Of a DNA stretch of 64,000 nucleotides, positions 55,876-64,000 are shown piece after piece. Numbering within the stretch: position 1 is the stretch's first letter; every line of letters starts with the position of its first letter. The DNA is from Flavobacteriales bacterium. Its GTDB lineage: Bacteria; Bacteroidota; Bacteroidia; Flavobacteriales; Flavobacteriaceae. A model generated the notes under the pieces. The model ran no database searches, had not been told where the DNA came from, and was given only the letters and a program-made list of their open reading frames with translations. The stretch covers positions 111,462 to 175,461 of the forward strand of contig QOQB01000003.1 of assembly GCA_003331305.1 (NCBI GenBank), given 5' to 3'. Position numbers and translations under genes: made by a program.

Positions 55876-56390
55876 ATGGCTTCTATTACGTGTATTGTTA
55901 CTTTTTCTTTTGCCGCATAATATGCTGTTTTAATCGAATTGGTGTTCCATGAGGTAATTTTTGAAATTTCATCAAATGTTAGTTCGTCAAAATATTTCAT
56001 CTGAAAAATACGACGTTGTTTTTCAGTGAGTTTTGACAAAGATTCATGCAATGCGTGGCTAGCAGTGTCTAAATCAAAATAGGGGTCAGCCGTTAGGTGT
56101 GCAAAGTAATCGTTTGTCTCATTTCTGTCATTATAACGCAGCTTTTGATTTTTATCCAACAGCCGAATGGATTCGTTATAGGCAATGCGGTAGCACCATG
56201 TTTTGACGCTACTTTTATATTTAAAATTCTTCAGGCCTTTAAAAATCCGTATATACGTATTTTGGAGTGCGTCATTAGCACTTTCGTGGTGTTTTACTAG
56301 CTTTCTAATATGCCAATATAACATTTCATGATACGCATTTGAAATTGCGGATACCGCCAATTCAAACTGCTTGTTTTTGATGCATTCCAC
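55872..56390 (-). CDS. ECF-type RNA polymerase sigma factor
   Basis: Alternative sigma factor of about 172 residues. Region 2 is ANDALQNTYIRIFKGLKNF and FKYKSSVKTWCYRIAYNES, with region 4 at LSKLTEKQRRIFQMKYFDEL followed by the helix-turn-helix TFDEISKITSWNTNSIKTAY. The start is uncertain: the longest reading begins at a TTG (56411) that is inside a -7 element, so the in-frame GTG at 56390 is preferred. Followed by a small membrane protein, a Spy-like protein and a terminator. Confidence 0.88.
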   Translation of the reverse strand: MECIKNKQFELAVSAISNAYHEMLYWHIRKLVKHHESANDALQNTYIRIFKGLKNFKYKSSVKTWCYRIAYNESIRLLDKNQKLRYNDRNETNDYFAHLTADPYFDLDTASHALHESLSKLTEKQRRIFQMKYFDELTFDEISKITSWNTNSIKTAYYAAKEKVTIHVIEAI

Positions 56391-56408
56391 AATGTGTACT
56401 TCGGATAC

Positions 56409-56416
56409 CAAAGGTA
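56409..56416 (-). promoter_or_regulatory. -7-like element upstream of the ECF sigma gene
   Basis: TACCTTTG on the minus strand, 18 bases before the GTG at 56390. Suggests housekeeping-sigma transcription. It overlaps the alternative TTG start. Confidence 0.45.
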
Positions 56417-56580
56417 AGTTTAAGACTTAGACCAATGTAATATAAAAAAGTTTGAGCGACTAAGGGTTTTTTTTAGGATTTATTAAATAATGAAAGGAAA
56501 CCAGCACAGAGCAACTATTCATCATAATATTTTCTAATAAATCATGAACATGCAATTTTTCCTTAAGCTAGATTTCTCAA

Positions 56581-56613
56581 AAAATATGTTTTTAGAAAAA
56601 TTCAACATATTTT
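56581..56613 (+). promoter_or_regulatory. Perfect inverted repeat upstream of the PUL-type operon
   Basis: AAAATATGTT (56581-56590) and AACATATTTT (56604-56613) with a 13-base spacer, 29 bases before the first gene. It overlaps weak -7-like sequences. Candidate operator or leader hairpin in the 231-base AT-rich region 56412-56642; nothing else was recognised there. Confidence 0.45.
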
Positions 56614-56642
56614 AGCAAATCAAATAATTACATCATAGCAAT

Positions 56643-59183
56643 ATGAAACCACTCTTTACTATAGTTTTTATTTTTTTGTATTCATTTGTTTTATCTCAAG
56701 AAACAATGCTTCCAAGTCCGGATGATTTTGAAGGTGATGTTAATGTGTCAGCAAGCGACGAAACTGGTACTTGGGAAAATAATGGTACCGAAATGGATCC
56801 TACTTTTTACAATGGTATCCGTTATCAACCCGATGATGCTGAAAACACCATTATTACAATATCTGAAGATCCAACTAATTCATCTAATAAAGTTTTGAAA
56901 TACGACGATAAGGGAACAAATTTCTATGCAAATGTTAAGTATCAGACAGAGAAGAAAATGGACTTATCAAATTATAACAAGTTTGTTATTCGTGCTTTTG
57001 TTGAGTCTGGGTTTGAGGGAACTAAAAGTGGGGAAATTAATTATCCATCATTATCATTTAGGTTACAAAACAGAGAATTGTCCTCTCCTTGGGATACAGA
57101 TAAAAGAATTCACAAAGAACTATTGAAAACTGATGAATGGGTTACTGTTGAATTTGATTTTAGTAAAGAATTTGGTGATGAAGTTATCAATGACACTCAG
57201 TACGATCAAATTGTTATACAGTTCAATATGGAGGGTGCTAATGAAGCTGTTATTGGATATTTGGATGATCTTACCATTTCTCAAGGTAGTGCATACGTAC
57301 CTGATCAAACTATGAGTCCTGTTGGTGATGATTTTGAGAGCAACGTAAATGTTGATGCAAATAATGACAGTACGTACAATAATGGAATTCGTTATCAGCC
57401 CGGTAGCCCAGGTAATGAAGCTGTTGAGCTTACAGTTGTTTCAGATCCAACAGACGATTCCAATAAAGTTTTAAAATATAATGACACTGGTAATTATTGG
57501 ACCCAAATGCGGTTGCAATATGAAAACAAACTGGATTTAAAAACCTTAAACAAATTCACTGTTCGTGCATATGTTCCATCAGCTTTAATGGATGGTAATT
57601 CGAGCGGCTCTACAGATTATCCTTCATTATCTTTTAGATTACAAAACATAGATCTTTCAGCACCATATAATTCTGATAAGCGTATTCACAAAGAGTTAGT
57701 GGCTGACCAATGGAATACAGTTGAGTTTGATTTTAAACGTGAATTCGGAGAAGAACTTATTAATAGTACTGATTATGACCAGATTGTTATTCAGTTTAAC
57801 ATGGAAGGCAACTCAGAGAAGGTTGTTGGATACTTAGATGATATTAGCGTTTCAGAGGGTAGTACTCCTTTACCAAATGCACCAACTGATCAATCACCTC
57901 AACCTACTTATTCTAATACTGAAGTCTTACCCATATGGACTGGAGCTTACCAAGACGGATATGTTTTCGATAATTTTACACAAGGAACTGCCTCTACTAA
58001 CGGAAATACTTTTAATGCCAGTTGGAGTGGAAGTAACCTTGAAAAACATACGGGTATCAATGAAGAATTAATGAAATTTACAAATTTAAGTTACGTAGGA
58101 AACGAATTTGCTTCACCTTTTATTGACATTTCAACATATGATTTTGTTCATATGGACATTTGGGCTAAAGAAGATGGCTTTATACAATTCTTTTTATTAG
58201 ATGAAATTAAACCAGAGTCTAAAAAAATCATAGAAGTTAAAGGACAACAATGGAATACTATAAAATTAAAAATATGTGATTTTGATACCGTTGAAAAAGA
58301 GCTAATTAAAACTGCAGTTCAAAAATTTAAGTGGAACAGTGATGCTGGTGGAACTCCATCCATTTTTTATGTGGCAAACCTTCTTTTCTATAAAGATAGT
58401 TCAGTTGCATGTACTCCTCCATCTGATGTTGAACCCGATTCTAAAAGTTTAGACCCAAATATTGACAGTAGTACTGTAAAGTCTATTTTTGGAGATACTT
58501 ATACAAGTTTTGATTGGTCAGGGCCATTCAACTCTGCCTCATGGAATGATGGAGTATTAGTTGCACCATTTGAGCTTAAAAACGGCAATAGCGTTATCAA
58601 ATTAAAAAACCTTAATTATGGGGGTATTTATCTTGAAGCTACTTCTACCGATAGTGGAAAAGTTCAAGATTTCACAGGTATGACACATATGGTCATGGAT
58701 GTTTGGTCTTTAAATGGTGAAGAATTTGATTTTTTCTTTTTTGACGGCGGTTCTGAACAAAAGAGTACACTTACTCCATCTAAATCATCTAATTGGGAAA
58801 GAATTATTGTTCCTCTATCAGATTTTCATCTACTCCCTGAAGAACGAGAATTAAACTTAACTTCCGTTTCCGGATTTAAGTTTGATCCTGCCGGTAGTAA
58901 CATTGAAATGATGTACATTGATAATTGGTTCTTTTCAAATTCTAATAGCTTATCCATTAATGATTTAAAATCATTCTCATTTACTATTTATCCAAATCCC
59001 GTGACTTCGGTCATTTCAATTAACTCTGATTTAAGACTAAATCAAGTCGACATCTACTCTATGATTGGTGCTAAAATTGACACACGAAAAGTAAAAGAAA
59101 ATAAAGTTGATGTAAGTGATTTAAATTCAGGTATGTATTTTATTACATATGATAAGGCCTTTTCTAAATTTATTAAAAAATAA
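56643..59183 (+). CDS. T9SS-exported four-module putative glycan-binding protein
   Basis: 846 residues. Signal peptide (PLFTIVFIFLYSFVLS). Two closely similar ~190-residue modules at 24-216 and 225-407 share blocks such as YPSLSFRLQN, DKRIHKEL and YDQIVIQFNMEG. Two shorter modules follow at about 422-585 and 600-765, sharing DFVHMDIWAKE and THMVMDVWSLNGEEF-type strands. A type IX secretion sorting domain (FTIYPNPVTSVISI, ending FITYDKAFSKFIKK) closes it at about 775-846. All modules look like carbohydrate-binding beta-sandwiches; no catalytic motif is seen. First gene of a PUL-type operon with susC and susD, so probably a surface glycan-binding protein. Target glycan unknown. Confidence 0.75.
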   Translation: MKPLFTIVFIFLYSFVLSQETMLPSPDDFEGDVNVSASDETGTWENNGTEMDPTFYNGIRYQPDDAENTIITISEDPTNSSNKVLKYDDKGTNFYANVKYQTEKKMDLSNYNKFVIRAFVESGFEGTKSGEINYPSLSFRLQNRELSSPWDTDKRIHKELLKTDEWVTVEFDFSKEFGDEVINDTQYDQIVIQFNMEGANEAVIGYLDDLTISQGSAYVPDQTMSPVGDDFESNVNVDANNDSTYNNGIRYQPGSPGNEAVELTVVSDPTDDSNKVLKYNDTGNYWTQMRLQYENKLDLKTLNKFTVRAYVPSALMDGNSSGSTDYPSLSFRLQNIDLSAPYNSDKRIHKELVADQWNTVEFDFKREFGEELINSTDYDQIVIQFNMEGNSEKVVGYLDDISVSEGSTPLPNAPTDQSPQPTYSNTEVLPIWTGAYQDGYVFDNFTQGTASTNGNTFNASWSGSNLEKHTGINEELMKFTNLSYVGNEFASPFIDISTYDFVHMDIWAKEDGFIQFFLLDEIKPESKKIIEVKGQQWNTIKLKICDFDTVEKELIKTAVQKFKWNSDAGGTPSIFYVANLLFYKDSSVACTPPSDVEPDSKSLDPNIDSSTVKSIFGDTYTSFDWSGPFNSASWNDGVLVAPFELKNGNSVIKLKNLNYGGIYLEATSTDSGKVQDFTGMTHMVMDVWSLNGEEFDFFFFDGGSEQKSTLTPSKSSNWERIIVPLSDFHLLPEERELNLTSVSGFKFDPAGSNIEMMYIDNWFFSNSNSLSINDLKSFSFTIYPNPVTSVISINSDLRLNQVDIYSMIGAKIDTRKVKENKVDVSDLNSGMYFITYDKAFSKFIKK

Positions 59184-59232
59184 AATTTTAAAGCATTTAA
59201 ATTTAAACAGATACTAATTACAAAACATTTTT

Positions 59233-62200
59233 ATGTTCAAGAAGATCTTGTATATTCTTTCATTAATATTCTGCATTAGCGGTCTTTTTGGGCAACAACA
59301 TTTAGTTTCCGGCGAAATAGTCGATGATACAGGAATTCAACTTCCCGGTGTAACTGTTATCGAGTCTGGAACTAATAATGGAACTGTTTCAGATTTAGAT
59401 GGTAAGTATGTCTTGAATTTATCTAGTAAAGATGCTTCAGTTGTTTTTTCATATTTAGGATTTAAAACAAAAACAGTAGCAGTTAACAATCAAAGATATA
59501 TAAACATCATACTCGAATCAGATGTTGAAGAGTTAGAAGATGTTCAAGTCGTGGCATTTCAAAAACAGAAACGTAATAGTGTCATTGGATCTATAAGCAC
59601 CATCAAACCCGCAGAGCTGCAGCAACCAACATCAAATTTTACCGCTGGTTTAGCGGGTAAACTTGCTGGCGTTATTTCATATCAGCGTTCCGGTGAACCC
59701 GGACAAGACAATGCCCAGTTTTTTATACGTGGTGTAACAACTTTTGGTTATAAAAACAATCCTCTTATATTAATTGATGGCCTTCAAGTAACTACAGATG
59801 ATTTAGCTCGCATTGAGCCGGATAATATTGCAAGTTTTTCTATTATGAAGGATGCTACTGCAACCTCATTATATGGGTCGAGAGGAGCAAATGGTGTTAT
59901 ACTAGTTACCACAAAAGAAGGAACTAAAGGGAGAGCAAAAGTTTCAGTTCGTTATGAAAACAAATTTTCAATGCCATCTAAAGTTAACAAGTTTTTAGAA
60001 GGGGTTTCTTATATGAATCTTTATAATGAAGCTTTACGAATGCGTGATGAGACCGCATTACCAATTTATTCTAGGTATAAAATTGATGGAACACAGCAAA
60101 ATTTAGACCCTAATCTTTTTCCTAATTTTGATTGGCAAAAAAGTCTAATTAAGGATTATACAGAAAATAAAAAATTAAATTTAAATGTTTCTGGCGGAGG
60201 TGAAGTTGCACAATATTACTTATCAGTTTCTCATAACATAGATAATGGCCTTCTTAATGTCGATCCATTAAGTAATTTCAATAACAATATTAAAATTAAC
60301 CGATCTAATCTTCGAGCCAATATAAATATTGATTTGACAAGCACTACTGAAATAGCTGTTAAATTTTCATCCCTTTTCGAACGTTATAACGGTCCTATTG
60401 ACTCTGGTAGTGATATATTTAAAAGTGTCATGCAGGCAAATCCAGTAAATTTTCCTGCATATTTTAATAATATTCCAAATCAAGAAATTTTTAATCACAC
60501 ACTTTTTGGAAACAAAGGACTTGGAGGCTATCCAAACCCATATGCTGACATGGTTAAGGGGTATAGAGACTACTCGCAATCTACTATCTTATCACAAGCT
60601 CAACTTAGACAAAATTTAGATTTTATTACACCTGGTTTAGAATTACGAGCAATGGCTTCAATAAAGAGCTATTCAAGAAACTCTACCCAGCGTGAGTATA
60701 CCCCTTTTTATTACGGAGTAGCTGAGATTGATACCGAACAAGGAGTGAATTATTTTTTGTATCAAATTCAAGAGGGGACAGAGTATTTAAACAATCCAGT
60801 AGTAAGCACTGAAAGTAATAGTAATACATATTATGAATTAATTACTGAATACAATAGAGGATTCAATGATGATAAGCATAATTTAGGAGCTTTATTTGTT
60901 TATTATGCAAGTGAGTCATTAAATACTCTTAATAATGAAAATGCCTTTTCAACTCTTCCACGGCGAAATATGGGTCTTTCGGGAAGAGTTTCATATAATT
61001 TTAAAGAAAAATATTTTACAGAAATCAATTTTGGTTACAATGGCTCAGAACGTTTTGCTGAAAAAGAACGTTTTGGTTTTTTTCCTTCAGTTGGTGGAGG
61101 GTGGATGCTTTCAGAAGAGCGTTTTATAAAATCGTTACTTCCAAAATTCACTATGTTGAAATTACGCTTCAGCTATGGTTTGGTTGGTAATGATGGTATC
61201 TCATCTGAACAAGATCGTTTTTTCTATTTATCTGACGTAAGCTTTAATGATGGTTCAACAGGCTATACTTTTGGTAATGACTTTAACAACTATTATAATG
61301 GATATAACATAAATAGATATTCTAACCCTAACGTAACCTGGGAGGTAGCAAAAAAGACGAATTACGGCCTTGAATTTGAATACAATAATGCCTTGATGGT
61401 GCAACTTGAATACTTTACTGAAAAGCGAGAAAAGATATACCAGGCATGGGATTATATTCCTGAAACAATGGGACTAACCTCTACTGTTAATAGCAACATA
61501 GGTGAAGTTCAATCTGAAGGGGTTGATATTTCATTAGACTACAATAAGGCATTTAAAAATGGGCTTATACTAACAGGAAGAGGAAATTTTACGTATTCAA
61601 CAAATAAGATTTTAGTTAATGGTGAACCAGACTATCCTTTTGACAATCTAAGTAGAATTGGATACCCTATAAATCAAGACTGGGGGCTTATTGCTGAAAG
61701 ATTATTTATTGATGAAGAAGATATTTTAAATTCACCTGAACAGTTTAATGGTTTGTCTTCATCTGTTGCTGGATATCTCCCGGGCGATATCAAATATGTT
61801 GATATTAATGGTGATGGTATTATTAATGAAAATGACTACACACCAATTGGAAAACCATATATACCAGAAATTATATATGGGTTTGGCTTTTCTGCAATGT
61901 ACAAAAACTTTGATCTATCCGTATTTTTTCAAGGATCGGCGCGTTCTTCGTTTACAATTCGAAAATTTGGACAAGATGAGGATATAGCACCATTTATTGG
62001 AGAACGTAATGCATTAAGTTATATTGCTGATAATCACTGGTCAGTAAATAATCCAGATATATATAGTTTTTGGCCAAGACTCTCAACAGAAAGTGTTCCA
62101 AATAATGATCAGAAGTCTACATGGTGGCTTCGTGATGGAGATTTTTTGAGATTGAAAAATATAGAGTTTGGTTATACTTTTTCACCCGACAAGGGCATAT

Positions 62201-62349
62201 TTAAAAATACAAATACCCGTATTTATTTTACAGGTGTAAATTTGTTTTATCTAAGCAAATTTAAGTTATGGGATCCTGAAATGGGTGATGGTGGTTTGGG
62301 CTACCCTCCTCAAAAAGTTTTTAACTTAGGGTTACAATTTAATCTATGA
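59233..62349 (+). CDS. SusC-like TonB-dependent outer-membrane transporter
   Basis: 1038 residues. Signal peptide, then the carboxypeptidase-D-like domain (SGEIVDDTGIQLPGVTVIES), a plug domain with LAGKLAGVISYQRSGEPGQD and the SusC hallmark SLYGSRGANGVILVTTKEG, then the large barrel ending FNLGLQFNL. It imports oligosaccharides, energised by TonB, with SusD as a lid. Overlaps susD by four bases (ATGA). Sequence around it is visibly AT-rich. Substrate cannot be read from sequence. Confidence 0.95.
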   Translation: MFKKILYILSLIFCISGLFGQQHLVSGEIVDDTGIQLPGVTVIESGTNNGTVSDLDGKYVLNLSSKDASVVFSYLGFKTKTVAVNNQRYINIILESDVEELEDVQVVAFQKQKRNSVIGSISTIKPAELQQPTSNFTAGLAGKLAGVISYQRSGEPGQDNAQFFIRGVTTFGYKNNPLILIDGLQVTTDDLARIEPDNIASFSIMKDATATSLYGSRGANGVILVTTKEGTKGRAKVSVRYENKFSMPSKVNKFLEGVSYMNLYNEALRMRDETALPIYSRYKIDGTQQNLDPNLFPNFDWQKSLIKDYTENKKLNLNVSGGGEVAQYYLSVSHNIDNGLLNVDPLSNFNNNIKINRSNLRANINIDLTSTTEIAVKFSSLFERYNGPIDSGSDIFKSVMQANPVNFPAYFNNIPNQEIFNHTLFGNKGLGGYPNPYADMVKGYRDYSQSTILSQAQLRQNLDFITPGLELRAMASIKSYSRNSTQREYTPFYYGVAEIDTEQGVNYFLYQIQEGTEYLNNPVVSTESNSNTYYELITEYNRGFNDDKHNLGALFVYYASESLNTLNNENAFSTLPRRNMGLSGRVSYNFKEKYFTEINFGYNGSERFAEKERFGFFPSVGGGWMLSEERFIKSLLPKFTMLKLRFSYGLVGNDGISSEQDRFFYLSDVSFNDGSTGYTFGNDFNNYYNGYNINRYSNPNVTWEVAKKTNYGLEFEYNNALMVQLEYFTEKREKIYQAWDYIPETMGLTSTVNSNIGEVQSEGVDISLDYNKAFKNGLILTGRGNFTYSTNKILVNGEPDYPFDNLSRIGYPINQDWGLIAERLFIDEEDILNSPEQFNGLSSSVAGYLPGDIKYVDINGDGIINENDYTPIGKPYIPEIIYGFGFSAMYKNFDLSVFFQGSARSSFTIRKFGQDEDIAPFIGERNALSYIADNHWSVNNPDIYSFWPRLSTESVPNNDQKSTWWLRDGDFLRLKNIEFGYTFSPDKGIFKNTNTRIYFTGVNLFYLSKFKLWDPEMGDGGLGYPPQKVFNLGLQFNL

Positions 62350-64000
62350 TTATGAAAAAAATACCTTACATATTTATTATATTTTCAATGTTATCTTGTA
62401 ATGATTATCTAGATATCGTTCCAGATAAAACGCAAGAGTTATCACTTCTTTTTGAGCGTAAGAATGCTGCGTATACAGCACTTGTTACATGTTACAGTCA
62501 TCTTCCGGAAAACGATCACCTGTACGAGACCTTTGTAATGGCTACAGATGAGCTTACAACTCCTTTTGCAAAAGAACCAGCAGGAACTGATTTAATGAAA
62601 GGGGAACAACAATCAGATAATCCTATATTAAGCCTTTGGTCTGGTTATAATCAATACGATCCAAATAGCCAGAACAGTTTGTTTGAAGGAATTAGAGCTT
62701 GTAACACCTTAATTGACAATATAGATAACGTTCTAGATATGTCATTAACAGAAAAACTTGTCTGGAAATCAGAAGCAATGTTTTTAAAAGCATATTTTCA
62801 CTATTTACTATTAATTAAATATGGTCCTGTGCCAATTATCGATATTAACCTTCCAATATCGGCTTCTGTTGAGGAAGTAAAAGTAAAGCGAGCTACTGTT
62901 GATGAAGTATTTAATTATATAATCAATACCATAGATACTGCTATTGCAGGTCTTCCACCAAGAGTCATTAACGACAATAACTTGGGGAGGATAGATCAAG
63001 TGATTGCAAAATCCATAAAATCTCGAGTTACCCTTTTTTATGCTTCACCACTTTTTAACGGCAACTCAGAACTTTATTCTACTTTCACTAACAATGATGG
63101 GGTACATTTTTTTAATCAAAGCTATGAGCAATCTAGATGGGAACTAGCAGCTGATGTCGCAAAAGAGGCAATTGATGCTGCTGTTGAAAATGGAATAGAG
63201 TTTTATTATTATAATGATGAGCCCTTAGAAACTGATAAGCGTACTTATCAAAATTCAGATTTTTTAAAATCAATTTACAATAATAGATATGTGGTCACAG
63301 ATAGGTGGAACGATGAGCTTATTTGGGGCCATTCTAGGCCAGTAGGTTCAAATGATGATTGGTGGTGGCAAATACAAGCAGGAGCTCTTCTAAAGGACCC
63401 TAATTCGTCTCGTGTTGAAGCCGCATGGCAATGGGTTTCTCCAACACTTCGAATGGCCGAATTATACTATACAAACAATGGACTTCCTATTGATGAAGAC
63501 ATCACATTTGATTATAATAATCGATATGATTTGTCTTACGTATCGTCATCACAAACTCTACAAGCCCAGTATGGACAACAAACGGCAAAATTAAATCTAA
63601 ACCGTGAATCTAGATTTTATGCCCATCTCGGTTTTGATCGTGGCCACTATCGTGGATGGGGGTATAAATGGGATTTAAAAATGCGAAAGGGAGAAATTCA
63701 TGGACGATTAGCTAATAGTAACGATTACCTTACTACAGGATATGCTCTAAAGAAAATTGTTCACCCAGACTCTGAGGGGCAAACCTATAACTTACTTGTT
63801 GATTATCCTTGGCCGTTGATTAGACTTGCAGAACTGTATTTAAATTATGCTGAATCACTTAACGAAGCATATGGTCCTACTCAAGAGGTTTATGATGCAT
63901 TAAACCTAATTCGTCAAAGAGCTGGAATACCTAACATTGAGGAAAGTTGGTCTGACCCAGCAATTGCAAAAAATGTTAACAAGCATACTACTAAAGAAGG
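62346..64000 (+). CDS. SusD-like glycan-binding lipoprotein, 3' end beyond window
   Basis: Open to the window end with no stop, 551 residues so far; the family is about 500-650, so little is missing. Lipoprotein signal with lipobox MLSC (Cys18 from the first ATG), then NDYLDIVPDKTQ, typical for SusD. TPR-like helices follow, with blocks LVWKSEAMFLKAYFHYLLLI and IVHPDSEGQTYNLLVDYPWP, and RLAELYLNYAESLNEAY. It captures the oligosaccharide over the SusC barrel. The start codon overlaps the susC stop. The second ATG at 62352 is also possible. Confidence 0.93.
   Translation, partial: MIMKKIPYIFIIFSMLSCNDYLDIVPDKTQELSLLFERKNAAYTALVTCYSHLPENDHLYETFVMATDELTTPFAKEPAGTDLMKGEQQSDNPILSLWSGYNQYDPNSQNSLFEGIRACNTLIDNIDNVLDMSLTEKLVWKSEAMFLKAYFHYLLLIKYGPVPIIDINLPISASVEEVKVKRATVDEVFNYIINTIDTAIAGLPPRVINDNNLGRIDQVIAKSIKSRVTLFYASPLFNGNSELYSTFTNNDGVHFFNQSYEQSRWELAADVAKEAIDAAVENGIEFYYYNDEPLETDKRTYQNSDFLKSIYNNRYVVTDRWNDELIWGHSRPVGSNDDWWWQIQAGALLKDPNSSRVEAAWQWVSPTLRMAELYYTNNGLPIDEDITFDYNNRYDLSYVSSSQTLQAQYGQQTAKLNLNRESRFYAHLGFDRGHYRGWGYKWDLKMRKGEIHGRLANSNDYLTTGYALKKIVHPDSEGQTYNLLVDYPWPLIRLAELYLNYAESLNEAYGPTQEVYDALNLIRQRAGIPNIEESWSDPAIAKNVNKHTTKE

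Overview
This window is chromosomal DNA from a member of the Bacteroidota, most likely a Flavobacteriaceae-type marine or environmental species. Evidence includes a bacillithiol ligase (BshC), SusC/SusD proteins, a type IX secretion C-terminal domain, the Bacteroidota form of ornithine aminotransferase, tandem DUF368 proteins, a 6S RNA directly after zapA, and many copies of the Bacteroidota -7 promoter element (TAnnTTTG). Shine-Dalgarno sequences are not evident. Most of the window is densely packed core genome, and no gene-free stretch exceeds about 250 bases. I see no CRISPR array, insertion sequence, tRNA or rRNA gene.

Region 1 (1-12.8 kb) runs mostly rightward: bshC, guaA, a LysM/periplasmic-binding-fold protein, pyrG, yidC, mnmA, then lysA (leftward), sucC and hsp20. 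The hsp20 upstream region holds two operator-like palindromes three helical turns apart and an inverted repeat that ends at the start codon. Region 2 (12.8-18.2 kb) holds uvrB, an ABC-2 type transporter pair (leftward), an uncharacterised protein with kinase-like signatures (rightward) and a pRiA4b ORF-3-like protein. Region 3 (18.1-28.3 kb) is a leftward chain of heme A synthase, CCA/polyA nucleotidyltransferase, Sua5/TsaC, a fused GT4-GT2 glycosyltransferase and a GT4 enzyme. It is followed by three more glycosyltransferases and dapD, and looks like a surface-glycan assembly cluster joined to housekeeping genes.

Region 4 (28.3-43.9 kb) has ruvX-def-mazG rightward. Leftward are a DUF349 protein, aroE with two DUF368 putative undecaprenyl-phosphate flippases, a TPR protein, a class III aminotransferase, an OstA-like protein, purA, an unusual Fur-family regulator, a RelA/SpoT enzyme and a SpoU-type rRNA methyltransferase. 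Region 5 (44-54 kb) has a frameshifted LytTR response regulator, ornithine aminotransferase, a cysteine desulfurase, an M23 peptidase coupled to a TonB-dependent receptor, a coiled-coil protein with zapA, 6S RNA, a membrane protein, a cupin and a DinB-fold protein.

Region 6 (54.1-64 kb) is the accessory part. It has an ECF sigma factor, a short one-TM protein (putative anti-sigma), a Spy-like protein built from an exact 26-residue repeat, and an outer-membrane barrel protein. After these comes a visibly more AT-rich polysaccharide-utilisation-type locus: a T9SS-exported protein of four binding-type modules, SusC, and SusD cut by the window end.

The most notable general feature is promoter layout. 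At least eight genes have TAnnTTTG ending only 3-5 bases before the start codon, which predicts leaderless mRNAs. At four further loci a longest-ORF call would start on the TTG that is part of this element. Function calls rest on motif recognition from the translated sequence; no database search was run.
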